Below are positions 8,301-17,044 of a stretch of 64,000 bases of DNA, one piece after another. The stretch covers positions 62,001-126,000 of the forward strand of contig JANQOR010000004.1 of assembly GCA_028285685.1 (NCBI GenBank). The letters run 5' to 3'. The notes beneath the pieces are model-generated. The model was given only the letters and a program-made list of their open reading frames with translations. It was not told the DNA's origin and did not search any database. The first letter of the stretch is position 1; each line of letters starts with the position of its first letter. A program made the translations under genes and the position numbers. The DNA is from Cyclobacteriaceae bacterium. GTDB lineage: Bacteria; Bacteroidota; Bacteroidia; Cytophagales; Cyclobacteriaceae.

Positions 8301-9977
8301 TTATTGGTAAACGGCCAGTTTCTTAAGGTCTTGTATGAACTGGGAGGGTGTGGATCCGAAATACGACTTGAAAGTCCGTGAAAAGTGTGCCGCATCACTA
8401 AACCCACATTCATAGGCCACCTCACTAATATTTTTACGGGGTTTTTTTGTAAACAACTCTTCTGCTTTATGAAGTTTGGTTTCAAGGATCAGACGCTCAG
8501 GGGTCGTACCACCATTTTCTTTGAGTTTACGATGCAGCGTTCTTTTGCTGGTATTTAGTTTTTGAGCAAGGTGTGTAGGATTGGTTTCATGCAAATTTTC
8601 TAGAATAGCTGATTTAACTTCATCAATCCACTGCCTTTGAAAATCCTCTTCCGATCTTTTGCCTAATACCCTGGTTTGCTTTAAGAGAATGTGATTAGCA
8701 CGTTTGATTTGATTCTTTTCCTGAGATAACGTTTCGTTTTGTTGCTTTTGCTGCCTGTTAAGTCGAAAAAGGAAAAAAGTAACAGTAGAAAGTACTAGTA
8801 CACCACTTCCTAAAACAATCAAAAGTTCTTTTTGCTTTTTGTTCAAAACCTGTTGTTGACTTAGCCGTTTGTCAGCTCTTCCCTTGGCCAACTCAGATTC
8901 TTTTTTATAGCCCTTCACAAGGGCTCTATTGTAGGTTTTGTTTCTTAGGTCCTCAGATTTCGCGATGAGTTCATTGCCACGAGCTTCCTTTCCCATCTTT
9001 AGTAGCTCAGTCCCTACTTTCATATAAATCGACATAAGCAGGTTTAATCCGCCCGCTTCCTCGGCGATTTGGACAGACTTTTCCAACGCATTTTCGGCCA
9101 TAATATCTCCAACATGTTGTCTCAGAATTCCTGACCCCTCGGTATTTAGAATCTGACCACACAACTGCCAGAACTTAGCTTGCATCTCTTTCTTACTTGC
9201 ACGCTTAATTGTCTTGGGTGCAATTGTACTTAAACTAACAGCTGCTTCAATGTACTTTTTCTGAGTAAGATAGATGTTCGTCTTAGCACAATAAAGATTG
9301 AACTCAGTATCATGCCTCATTTTCAGTTCCTCAGCTTTTGCAAACCATTTGAATGCCGAGTCATATTCGCCAAGCTTCTTCCAGCAATTCCCAATTGAAT
9401 ATGCCGTATGAGCAACGTACATCGGGTGCCCCAATGAAGTATTTATTTCATGAGACAGTTCATAATGTTTTTTTGCGGCTTCAACATCATTCATTGAGCC
9501 ATAAACCATTGCGATGTTAATGAGAGCATTGGTTCTCTCTTGAGGGGAATGAGCAAGATCGATCGCCTGGTCCCATGCTTGCAATGACTCATCAAAACGT
9601 CCCCAATTCTTGAGAATGCCCCCCGAAATAGCGTAGTACAGGAATTCGCCTCTGGTATAGGTTGGTTCGGTTTCGTCAAGAACTTTGCGTAGTTGTTCAT
9701 TGAAATACCATGCCGAATCATACTCGCTTTGGAACATTTTGAACTGAGCAATCCTATTCAGCATCCGAGCCTTAATTTTGCCTGATGTAATTCTTGAAAT
9801 CGCTCTCTGAAGGGTCCCACTGAGAGAATCCGTCTTGAAAGGATCTGACAATTTGTTGACCTTGTCAGCTTCCTTTAGCAGTCGATCAATTTCTTTTTCA
9901 CCTATCTCAAATTGATTCTGGGCCGCACTCAAATATGAGAAATAAGACATGACCATGATTAAAACCAGGCGAAGCAT
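8301..9977 (-). CDS. TPR-transmembrane-AraC family regulator
   Basis: 558 residues. An N-terminal signal peptide or anchor (MLRLVLIMVMSYFSYLSAAQ) is followed by about 330 residues of tetratricopeptide-type helical repeats, one membrane helix (LLIVLGSGVLVLSTVTFFLF, near 390), a coiled-coil linker (QQKQQNETLSQEKNQIKRAN) and a C-terminal AraC helix-turn-helix (LAQKLNTSKRTLHRKL ... VAYECGFSDAAHFSRTFKSYFG). The layout implies periplasmic TPRs and cytoplasmic DNA binding. It is divergent from the Vps62/crystallin gene (start 10162), and the repeat protein follows it downstream; either could be a target. Confidence 0.85.
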   Translation of the reverse strand: MLRLVLIMVMSYFSYLSAAQNQFEIGEKEIDRLLKEADKVNKLSDPFKTDSLSGTLQRAISRITSGKIKARMLNRIAQFKMFQSEYDSAWYFNEQLRKVLDETEPTYTRGEFLYYAISGGILKNWGRFDESLQAWDQAIDLAHSPQERTNALINIAMVYGSMNDVEAAKKHYELSHEINTSLGHPMYVAHTAYSIGNCWKKLGEYDSAFKWFAKAEELKMRHDTEFNLYCAKTNIYLTQKKYIEAAVSLSTIAPKTIKRASKKEMQAKFWQLCGQILNTEGSGILRQHVGDIMAENALEKSVQIAEEAGGLNLLMSIYMKVGTELLKMGKEARGNELIAKSEDLRNKTYNRALVKGYKKESELAKGRADKRLSQQQVLNKKQKELLIVLGSGVLVLSTVTFFLFRLNRQQKQQNETLSQEKNQIKRANHILLKQTRVLGKRSEEDFQRQWIDEVKSAILENLHETNPTHLAQKLNTSKRTLHRKLKENGGTTPERLILETKLHKAEELFTKKPRKNISEVAYECGFSDAAHFSRTFKSYFGSTPSQFIQDLKKLAVYQ

Positions 9978-10161
9978 GTTTTGACTAGCGATGATGTTAA
10001 TTCAAGTTACTAAAAATTCATAATTTCATGCAAAACGGCTCATCTGATCAAGACAAACATTCAATTGCCTGGTTATTGGGAATCCAACTTTCTGCATGAT
10101 GTTTGTAATATCGCAAAACCAACAAATCGTCTGTTTGACCTTGAAAAGCCCTACAACGAGA

Positions 10162-11922
10162 ATGATCAACAGCCTGAAGTGGACATTCATGTTCCTGCTA
10201 CTATCAGGTGTCTACATGAGCCACGCCCAAAAGATCATCACCTATCCAATCGGTGAATTCAAAAACGTTGGCAAGTACTCCGAGCAACTTTGTGCTGATG
10301 ATCCGTTTATCTGTAGTCTTCTAAATAAGTACGCACCCAAATTCGTTTTTCACCCTGGCGAAAAGTTCTTTCCATCGACCGTAGACTATTTTTTGGATCA
10401 CGCTGCGTTGCGGTATCGATATTCTAAAAAGAAAACAAAGGAGGTTTTGGGATTAGGTCAAGTGGGCGGATCAAATCTGGGAATTCAAATTCACGGTTCA
10501 GATGGATCCAAAACAGTTTCAGAAGTTGGAAAGCATCAGCCGTCCTACCGAAAGTCGCGCACCAGGGGAGAGTACTACGTTGCAGTTGAGAATGAGCATA
10601 GAAACGAAGTTTTCAAAGGGTTTGACCCAATCGAATTAGACGAAAAGCTACTTGCCTACTCGAACTATGGAAGACTCTACGACGATGAGAAATTCATGGG
10701 CTATCAGCTTCAGTACTGGATCTTTTTTCCCAACAATGGTAGCATCGGGTATCATGAGGGTGACTGGGAAGGTATTTCTGTGACAGTCGATTCAGTAGGT
10801 AACTTCGTTTATGCCACCTACATGAGTCATGGACGGAGTGGTACCTATTTACCAGAGCAGATCATTTTTGCTGACTCAGTTGGAAATGAGCAGGTCTCAG
10901 CAGCTGCCTACCCTGACAAAATATTTAGCCATCCAGTCGTATTTATTTCTAAGGCCATGCACGCCTCCTATCCCAATGGAAAGGTGAGAAGAAGGTGGAA
11001 ATTTATCATACCATTGCCTGCGGATAGAACGAAACGTGGAGCTTCGTTCAATTCTTTTTCCCAGGTTCAATTGCTACCCAATCGCTTCATAGCAACAGGA
11101 TCGATGAAGTGGGTGCAGTTTGCCGGTCGCTGGGGCGCTCGAAGAACGAATTTGTTCAACTCTCCGGACAGCGCTCCAACCAAGCGTCCCTACTATCGCG
11201 GAACCTGGTTTAGACACAAAGACGCAAAAAAAGACAAAGACCTAAGAGCAAGAGGTACCAGAATTGGTGGTATTTGGGGCAGGTTGAGATTTGAGCCAAG
11301 AATTCCAGTGTGTGATCCCGAAAATAGCTGGTTGATGATGGTATCTCGGAGCGACTTACGACTACAATCCTACGCCGAACTATTTCGGACAGATGATCCA
11401 CCTCAAAAGTATCACAACCTGGATCTTTACAATTTTGATAATGTCATTACTAGTATGACCGCCTGCTTGCAGCCGGATGATGCATACATCACTTTTGAAG
11501 AAATCAACTATGGTGGTAGAAAACAAGTAACACCCTGGGCCGGTGAAAAAATTCAGCAGATCGAAAGAGTGGAAAATAATGATAGGATATCGTCCATTTG
11601 CTGGGAACGATGCGAACAAAGTAATTGGGTAAGCTTTTTTCGAAACAGAGATTTCAAAGGATCCAGCTATTTTCTGAATGGTGAATTGAGTGATTCTGTT
11701 GCTGACTTTGATCAAACAAACCTGGGCGGTGGTACGATCACTTCTGTTCGCTACTGCCTAGCAGAAGGATATAAACTGATCCTTTATGACCAACCAGGTT
11801 TTTCGCTATCTGAACATACTATGGAGTTGGTCGGAGATGGTACATTCAGCGAGATTGACTTTCATTTGGATGATATCCAGATGGACAATGTCATTCGGTC
11901 GGCGAGGATTGTTAGACATTGA
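10162..11922 (+). CDS. Exported Vps62-like protein with C-terminal beta/gamma-crystallin repeats
   Basis: 586 residues. The ATG at 10162 is chosen because it begins a clear signal peptide (MINSLKWTFMFLLLSGVYMSHAQ); an in-frame ATG at 10096 would bury it. Residues ~45-260 match the Vps62 family (YAPKFVFHPGEKFFPSTVDYF, the GYHEGDWEGISV block, then AMHASYPNG). Residues ~433-586 carry beta/gamma-crystallin-like Greek-key motifs: FEEINYGG, FFRNRDFKG and YDQPGFSL. NDRISS at 473-478 fits the calcium-binding N/D-N/D-x-x-S/T-S signature, and a weaker MDNVIRS lies near the end. Probably a secreted or surface calcium-binding protein; the activity of Vps62 domains in bacteria is not established. Confidence 0.75.
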   Translation: MINSLKWTFMFLLLSGVYMSHAQKIITYPIGEFKNVGKYSEQLCADDPFICSLLNKYAPKFVFHPGEKFFPSTVDYFLDHAALRYRYSKKKTKEVLGLGQVGGSNLGIQIHGSDGSKTVSEVGKHQPSYRKSRTRGEYYVAVENEHRNEVFKGFDPIELDEKLLAYSNYGRLYDDEKFMGYQLQYWIFFPNNGSIGYHEGDWEGISVTVDSVGNFVYATYMSHGRSGTYLPEQIIFADSVGNEQVSAAAYPDKIFSHPVVFISKAMHASYPNGKVRRRWKFIIPLPADRTKRGASFNSFSQVQLLPNRFIATGSMKWVQFAGRWGARRTNLFNSPDSAPTKRPYYRGTWFRHKDAKKDKDLRARGTRIGGIWGRLRFEPRIPVCDPENSWLMMVSRSDLRLQSYAELFRTDDPPQKYHNLDLYNFDNVITSMTACLQPDDAYITFEEINYGGRKQVTPWAGEKIQQIERVENNDRISSICWERCEQSNWVSFFRNRDFKGSSYFLNGELSDSVADFDQTNLGGGTITSVRYCLAEGYKLILYDQPGFSLSEHTMELVGDGTFSEIDFHLDDIQMDNVIRSARIVRH

Positions 11923-11978
11923 GGGGTCTTCTAATCAGCAAGTAGCGATTGATTGCATTTGCGAGTCTATGATCAGAA

Positions 11979-14246
11979 TTAAAGATTAAGCCAGTAGGAG
12001 AGTTTTACCACCAAAGCACGATTTCGAGGAGAAAAATCACTTGTCAGGTAGTTGTCAGTGTATACAATAAAAAGATCAGAAACAGGTTTGAACCTCCATT
12101 GGAACCTTGAATTGTGACCAAGGTTTTCATCTTGCGTGTTATACTGGACAAAAGTGGTAAAGAAGACCTTGTTCGTCAAGGTAAGGTCTATTCTCGGTCC
12201 AATCAAAAAGAGGTCTGCATCGTTGAATGGATCTGGTAGCTCAATGTTGTTGTACTCGAAGTTCACACCGATCTGAAGAATAGGCTGATATCGAAAAATG
12301 AAATTTCCACCCATATTAGTCCTATTTCCATTGAAGTAACTTCCGGAATTGGCGAATACATCATAGGTAAAAGGTTTTCTATTGTCTGAACTATATGACA
12401 AAGAAAAATTGAGCCAGTCAAAAGTTGCATCTTCGGGAAGCTCTGCACCATCAGTTCGGGATGGATCAAATGGACGAGTGAGCGTCACCGATTGCCATTC
12501 CAGCTCAACCCGAAAACTTGCTGAATTCAAAAATTGCAGCTCATAATCTCCGGAAATGCTCTTATCTAAAATTTTACCATTTGCGTCAATTAAATATCGT
12601 GGTCCGATGGAAGGCCCATGCCGTTGAATTTTTCCGTCTGTGAAGTAATTGAAATCAAGCCTTCCTCCGGCCGAAGTAACACCCGTTCTTGGTACAAATC
12701 CAACCTCGGCATTATATCCTTCACCGACAGTACGTGCAAAAAATCTAAGATTCGTTTTGGTTGTTTGATATCGAAGGAAAGCTCCATACGCAGAATTTTC
12801 ATCCTGTTCACCAGGGTCGAGAGAACGATGGTAGAAGAAATTCCCCTGCCACCGATTGCTGATTGTAGCCAGGTTGTAGTCTAAACCATAAACATAGTTA
12901 TGTTTGGAAAGGGTGATTAAGGTATCCTCAGGGTCCAACTCATTACCTGTCAAATCGCGGAGACGACCGGAATTAGCAAGCTCGGTTGAGTCGTATTCAA
13001 CGAAGCTAGAACCCAAATTAGTCCTTCCCACAAAAACACCGCTAATTCTTGAACGCTTAAACAGCTGTCGTTCTATAACAGCTACTGAATAGTTTTGAGC
13101 TGGAGAAACCTCTTCAGCAGTCTTATCCTCATCAGTGATCATGTTGAGAACACCAATTCTCCACTTCTTGCCAATCTTCCCACTGATCCGTGCACCACCA
13201 ATGATAGGAACATTGCGCTGTGTGCTTCCTGATCCTTGTATCCCTATTCTTCGTGAAAAAAATGGGCGGGCTGTCCTGAATCCATTTTCTGCAAACAAAT
13301 CCTGGTTTTCTAGAAAAAACTGTCTTCGCTCAGGGAAGGAAATCTCAAATCGCTGTAGGTTGGTTACCTGTTGATCTACTTCAACTTGCGAAAAGTCAGG
13401 GTTAAATGTCAAATCAAGGTTTACGGAATTAGAAAGTCCGATTTTTGCGTCAAACCCTGTTTCTGCGTTGGTGATTGTGGACTCGCCATCCTCGTGATTT
13501 TTTCCAATACTCCCACTCACGTAGGGAATCAACGCAATGTTGGTTCCAGCCTTAGGAGGTGGTACATCCCACACCATTCTCCCTGAGTAGGTCATGTCGC
13601 TTGCACGAAATTGTTGTGGCACCTGAATCCAGGAAGACCGCTCGTTTCTCTTTTGGTTGTTCCTGATAAACTGAATATTCCATTCAGGGACGCTATTGTA
13701 ACGGATACTCTTGTAAGGGATCGCCATCTCGACGTACCACGCATCTTTGCCCTTAGTCACGGCACTGAACCATCTGTTATCCCAATCATCCTGCACATCT
13801 CCGCCTAAGATTACTAAACCTTCTCTTTGCACATTGTCAGGGGTAACCTGGAAAGTAAACCCATTGGACCTGTCGTTATAAGGATCGATATAGAAGCTTA
13901 TATTGTCATTTCTTCTCCAATCAAAGTCCCTTTTTAGGGTATTGGTGATGGGTTTGCTAGGTAGAAAATCATAACAAATGGTAGCGACGTAGATGAATTG
14001 ATCATCATACGTTACCATGAATTGGGTAGAGTCCACAGCAAGCTGTGTATCTGTCGGGAATGACTGATAAAAACCACCACCACGAGCTGCTGCCTTCCAG
14101 GAATCTTCATCTAGCTTTCCATCGATAATGATCTCAGAATTTGCCCGTTTAATACTATATTCAGCTTCCCCTTGGATATTTTGGGAGAGTGGAGCCGATA
14201 TCAACAGGAAAAAAGCAAGAACAAAGCAACTTAATTTGTAACGCAT
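11979..14246 (-). CDS. DUF5916 outer-membrane protein with N-terminal CBM9-like domain
   Basis: 755 residues from ATG 14246, which starts the signal peptide MRYKLSCFVLAFFLLISAPLS; an upstream ATG at 14297 would extend it by 17 residues. Residues ~25-220 resemble the family 9 carbohydrate-binding-like domain (IIIDGKLDEDSWKAA, then YDDQFIYVATICYD). The rest is the DUF5916 beta-rich domain (FPERRQFFLENQDLF, PFFSRRIG), ending in alternating aromatic strands and a C-terminal ...VVKLSYWLNL, as in outer-membrane barrels. The substrate is unknown. Convergent with the Vps62 gene, 56 bases apart. Confidence 0.82.
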   Translation of the reverse strand: MRYKLSCFVLAFFLLISAPLSQNIQGEAEYSIKRANSEIIIDGKLDEDSWKAAARGGGFYQSFPTDTQLAVDSTQFMVTYDDQFIYVATICYDFLPSKPITNTLKRDFDWRRNDNISFYIDPYNDRSNGFTFQVTPDNVQREGLVILGGDVQDDWDNRWFSAVTKGKDAWYVEMAIPYKSIRYNSVPEWNIQFIRNNQKRNERSSWIQVPQQFRASDMTYSGRMVWDVPPPKAGTNIALIPYVSGSIGKNHEDGESTITNAETGFDAKIGLSNSVNLDLTFNPDFSQVEVDQQVTNLQRFEISFPERRQFFLENQDLFAENGFRTARPFFSRRIGIQGSGSTQRNVPIIGGARISGKIGKKWRIGVLNMITDEDKTAEEVSPAQNYSVAVIERQLFKRSRISGVFVGRTNLGSSFVEYDSTELANSGRLRDLTGNELDPEDTLITLSKHNYVYGLDYNLATISNRWQGNFFYHRSLDPGEQDENSAYGAFLRYQTTKTNLRFFARTVGEGYNAEVGFVPRTGVTSAGGRLDFNYFTDGKIQRHGPSIGPRYLIDANGKILDKSISGDYELQFLNSASFRVELEWQSVTLTRPFDPSRTDGAELPEDATFDWLNFSLSYSSDNRKPFTYDVFANSGSYFNGNRTNMGGNFIFRYQPILQIGVNFEYNNIELPDPFNDADLFLIGPRIDLTLTNKVFFTTFVQYNTQDENLGHNSRFQWRFKPVSDLFIVYTDNYLTSDFSPRNRALVVKLSYWLNL

Positions 14247-14411
14247 TTCTCGATCTAAGTGAGGTAGCCCAAATAGTTTGGTAAATTTTTGACGCAAAAA
14301 TCAGATAAAAATCTGAAGCAAATCTGATTTATCAATGATCATATCTTCTAACTGACATCTGACAGGGAATGCCTGTGCACACATTACAACTAAAATGAGG
14401 GAGAAGTAAAC

Positions 14412-14831
14412 TCAATCCTCCTGCTCGTCCATCGGGATCAGATGCTGATCTACAATTGATCGTAGATAGGAACGATTCGTGTTGATGGCTGGGTCCCTAT
14501 AGATGTAAGCCGACAAATCGGAGATCACGCCAGGTTTATAACCCAGTCTAAAAGCTAACTTTTCGCAAAAAGAGACTTCCTTTTGATGGATCTTTCCGTC
14601 AGCTTTCATCAGCTTAACTACGTTCAGCAAATACTCGAATTTTTCATCAGGTGGTAAATCACTTAACTTGGGAATTGGGTTGGGGTCATTAATGATTTTT
14701 GCAGCCTCATCATTGCCCATGCCAAGTCCTTCTGCGACATGAAGGATCAATCGATATTCTTCCTCGGCAATTACCTTGTCTGCCTTAGACAAATGTACAA
14801 GAATGCTAATTTGGTCTTCTGTGGATAACAT
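14412..14831 (-). CDS. TerB-like all-helical protein
   Basis: 139 residues, soluble and acidic. The two-part pattern ISILVHLSKADKVIAEEEY ... LLNVVKLMKADGKIHQKEV shows the duplicated helix pairs and conserved acidic positions of the TerB (tellurite resistance protein B-like, DUF533-related) fold, which binds divalent metal in characterised members. No other ter genes are near, so tellurite resistance should not be assumed. Single gene, divergent from the trp leader at 14964. Confidence 0.75.
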   Translation of the reverse strand: MLSTEDQISILVHLSKADKVIAEEEYRLILHVAEGLGMGNDEAAKIINDPNPIPKLSDLPPDEKFEYLLNVVKLMKADGKIHQKEVSFCEKLAFRLGYKPGVISDLSAYIYRDPAINTNRSYLRSIVDQHLIPMDEQED

Positions 14832-14963
14832 AGCGGAAAGTTAGGCTAAAAGTGAAAAACGATCATAATCAATTCTTCTTACATTATTAATTCAGAAAAA
14901 GTTTCAAAAATTATTTCTGACGGTATTGCTTTTTAAAAGTAATTGTTTTTGCTTCGCATTGAA

Positions 14964-15014
14964 ATGATGAATAACAAAACATATTGGTGGTGGATTAGCA
15001 AATCTCTTTGCTAA
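14964..15014 (+). CDS. trpL: trp operon leader peptide with three tandem Trp codons
   Basis: Short reading frame ATG ATG ... TAA encoding MMNNKTYWWWISKSLC (16 residues), with three consecutive TGG codons at 14985-14993. It lies 70 bases before trpE and is followed by an intrinsic terminator. This is the layout of a ribosome-mediated Trp attenuator, and Trp-rich leaders of this kind are known in Bacteroidota (Bacteroid-trp RNA motif, from memory). When Trp-tRNA is scarce the ribosome stalls at the Trp codons; when it is abundant the ribosome reaches the stop codon and masks the antiterminator strand. Start is at 14964 or 14967 (two adjacent ATGs). Confidence 0.9.
   Translation: MMNNKTYWWWISKSLC
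14995..15014 (+). promoter_or_regulatory. trp leader pause hairpin (regions 1:2)
   Basis: Perfect 8-bp inverted repeat TTAGCAAA (14995-15002) / TTTGCTAA (15007-15014) with the 4-base loop TCTC, starting just after the three Trp codons and ending at the leader stop codon. In the attenuation model this is the 1:2 pause structure, which a stalled ribosome would disrupt. Confidence 0.75.
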
Positions 15015-15063
15015 CAGGTCATCGATATGTCTAAAAGATATTAAGAAAAACCCGCCTGTTGGC
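15010..15063 (+). promoter_or_regulatory. trp antiterminator (regions 2:3)
   Basis: GCTAACAGGT (15010-15019) can pair with GCCTGTTGGC (15054-15063) over ten positions (eight Watson-Crick pairs and two G-U). This pairing consumes the 3' half of the pause hairpin and both the loop and stem of the terminator, so it is mutually exclusive with each. Ribosome stalling on the Trp codons would free it and allow read-through into trpE. Confidence 0.7.
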
Positions 15064-15078
15064 GGGTTTTTTGTTTTT
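15046..15078 (+). terminator. trp attenuator terminator (regions 3:4)
   Basis: Intrinsic terminator: AAAAACCCGCC (15046-15056), loop TGTT, GGCGGGTTTTT (15061-15071), and a T-rich tail to 15078. It ends only five bases before the trpE start, so it can only make sense as a conditional attenuator of the operon rather than as the end of an upstream gene (the upstream gene TerB is on the other strand). Confidence 0.9.
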
Positions 15079-15083
15079 GCACC

Positions 15084-16475
15084 ATGAGTAAAATGCAGAT
15101 AAAAACAAGGCAGGAAAGACTATTGGCTGATACAATAACTCCGGTAGGCGTGTATCTTAAGCTAAGAGATCGTTTTGCGAACTCTTTTCTCTTGGAAAGT
15201 TCCGACTATCACGGTTCGGAAAACAGCTTCTCTTATATATGCTGTTCTCCACTCGCATACCTGAAAGTGTCGGGAAAAGAGACCTTTGTCAAAATGCCAT
15301 TTGACGATGTCAGGAAAACGGAAACCAAGGATCTAAAAGCACAAATTGTCAGTTTTGCTGCGTCCTTCTCAACTGGTGAAAGCGCAGGAGACTATATTCG
15401 CTCGGGACTATTCGGATACTTCAGCTACGATGCGATTCGCCTTTTTGAGGACATTGACCTGGAGGAAGAACCAGCCGAAATTCCGCTGGCACACTATTCA
15501 CTATTCCAATTTATAATAGCCTTTGATCATTTTAGGAATGAATGTCATGTCATTGAGTCATTTGTGAATGAACCCAATGATCAGATGTTTCAAGAGGTGA
15601 TGAGTCTCATTCAGCAGAAAAATCTGCCTGGATATTCATTTGCAAGAACCGGCGAGATTTTGTCTGAAACAACAAGTGAAGATTACCTGAATATGGTTAA
15701 AAAGGGAATTCATCACTGCCATATCGGTGATGTCTTTCAGGTGGTTCTTTCGCGGAGATTTGGCATGCCATTTCAAGGTGATGATTTTCAGGTTTACCGT
15801 GCGCTGCGGTCAATCAATCCCTCGCCATACCTTTTCTACTTTGACTATGGTGGCTATCGGATCTTTGGGTCATCACCTGAAGCGCAAGTTGTATTGAAAG
15901 ACGGGAGGGCGACTATTTATCCGATCGCAGGGACGTTCAAACGAACAGGAGATGATAAGGCTGATGCCTTGCTTGCAGAAGAACTTAAGAAAGATCCCAA
16001 AGAGGACTCGGAGCATGTGATGTTAGTCGATTTGGCACGCAATGATTTGAGCCACAGCTGTGAAAACGTAACGGTTGAAACATATAAGGAGATTCAGTAT
16101 TACTCCCATGTGATTCACATGGTATCCAAAGTGACAGGAGACATCAAGCAAGACACCCGTTTTATGGATATTGTTGCTGAGTCATTTCCAGCGGGAACAT
16201 TGTCCGGAGCTCCGAAAAGAAGAGCGATGGAAATCATTGACGAATGCGAAAAGCAACCTCGTGGATACTATGGAGGAGCAGTAGGATTCATGGACTTTGG
16301 TGGAAACTTCAATCATGCGATCATGATCCGAAGCTTTCTTAGTAAAAACAACAATTTAAGGTTTCAGGCAGGGGCGGGCATTGTGGCTCAATCACAGCCT
16401 GAAAGTGAGTTGCAGGAAGTCTACAATAAGATTGGGGCATTAAAAAAAGCTATTGAGGAAGCAGAGAAAATATGA
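15084..16475 (+). CDS. trpE: Anthranilate synthase component I
   Basis: 463 residues, catalyses chorismate to anthranilate using ammonia from TrpG; first committed step of Trp synthesis. An N-terminal LLESSD motif (near residue 37) matches the LLES element of the Trp feedback site, so allosteric inhibition is expected. The C-terminal chorismate-binding domain has YRIFGSSPEAQV, YPIAGTFKRTG, VMLVDLARNDL and PAGTLSGAPKRRAMEII. First gene of the operon, five bases after the attenuator terminator; its last four bases overlap trpG (ATGA), consistent with translational coupling. Confidence 0.97.
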   Translation: MSKMQIKTRQERLLADTITPVGVYLKLRDRFANSFLLESSDYHGSENSFSYICCSPLAYLKVSGKETFVKMPFDDVRKTETKDLKAQIVSFAASFSTGESAGDYIRSGLFGYFSYDAIRLFEDIDLEEEPAEIPLAHYSLFQFIIAFDHFRNECHVIESFVNEPNDQMFQEVMSLIQQKNLPGYSFARTGEILSETTSEDYLNMVKKGIHHCHIGDVFQVVLSRRFGMPFQGDDFQVYRALRSINPSPYLFYFDYGGYRIFGSSPEAQVVLKDGRATIYPIAGTFKRTGDDKADALLAEELKKDPKEDSEHVMLVDLARNDLSHSCENVTVETYKEIQYYSHVIHMVSKVTGDIKQDTRFMDIVAESFPAGTLSGAPKRRAMEIIDECEKQPRGYYGGAVGFMDFGGNFNHAIMIRSFLSKNNNLRFQAGAGIVAQSQPESELQEVYNKIGALKKAIEEAEKI

Positions 16476-17044
16476 AAAAGGTAATTGTCATTGATAACTA
16501 CGATTCGTTTACCTATAACCTGGTACATATACTGCGAGAGTTAGGCCTGAATAATGATTTGAAAATCGTACGCAATGACCGATTTGAGTTGGATCTGATT
16601 TCGGACTACGATCACATACTATTATCCCCAGGCCCAGGCTTGCCGAAGAATGCAGGCCTGATGCCACAGGTGATTAAGAAATATGCTCCTACAAAAAACA
16701 TTCTCGGCGTTTGCCTAGGACATCAAGGAATAGGTGAAGCGTTCGGGAGCGAGCTATTCAACCTGCCTCAGGTCTACCATGGAGTAGTTACAGAGGTAGA
16801 GGTGATTCAGGATGACTACATATTCGAAGGAATCCCAAGATCTTTCCAAGCATGTAGGTATCACTCGTGGGTCATTAAGCGGGAATCTATAGGAGAAGAT
16901 CTCGAGATCACAAGTGTAGCTGAAAATGGCAACATCATGTCTGTTCGACATAAGGAGTTCAATGTCAGAGGAGTTCAGTTTCACCCTGAATCCATAATGA
17001 CAAGGCATGGGGAAAAGATGGTGAAAAACTGGCTTAGACTATGA
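16472..17044 (+). CDS. trpG: Anthranilate synthase component II, glutamine amidotransferase
   Basis: 190 residues, class I glutaminase that supplies ammonia to TrpE. The catalytic triad is visible: Cys81 in GVCLGHQGIG and His171/Glu173 in QFHPESIM. The oxyanion region LLSPGPGLP and the opening VIDNYDSFTYNL are typical. The gene is free-standing rather than fused to trpE or trpD and overlaps both neighbours by four bases. In some bacteria this subunit also serves p-aminobenzoate synthesis; no pabB lies in the window. Confidence 0.96.
   Translation: MKKVIVIDNYDSFTYNLVHILRELGLNNDLKIVRNDRFELDLISDYDHILLSPGPGLPKNAGLMPQVIKKYAPTKNILGVCLGHQGIGEAFGSELFNLPQVYHGVVTEVEVIQDDYIFEGIPRSFQACRYHSWVIKRESIGEDLEITSVAENGNIMSVRHKEFNVRGVQFHPESIMTRHGEKMVKNWLRL

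Noticed and set aside
14412-14831. Tellurite resistance determinant
   Set aside because: A single TerB-like gene with no terC, terD or terZ nearby; the fold alone does not show resistance.
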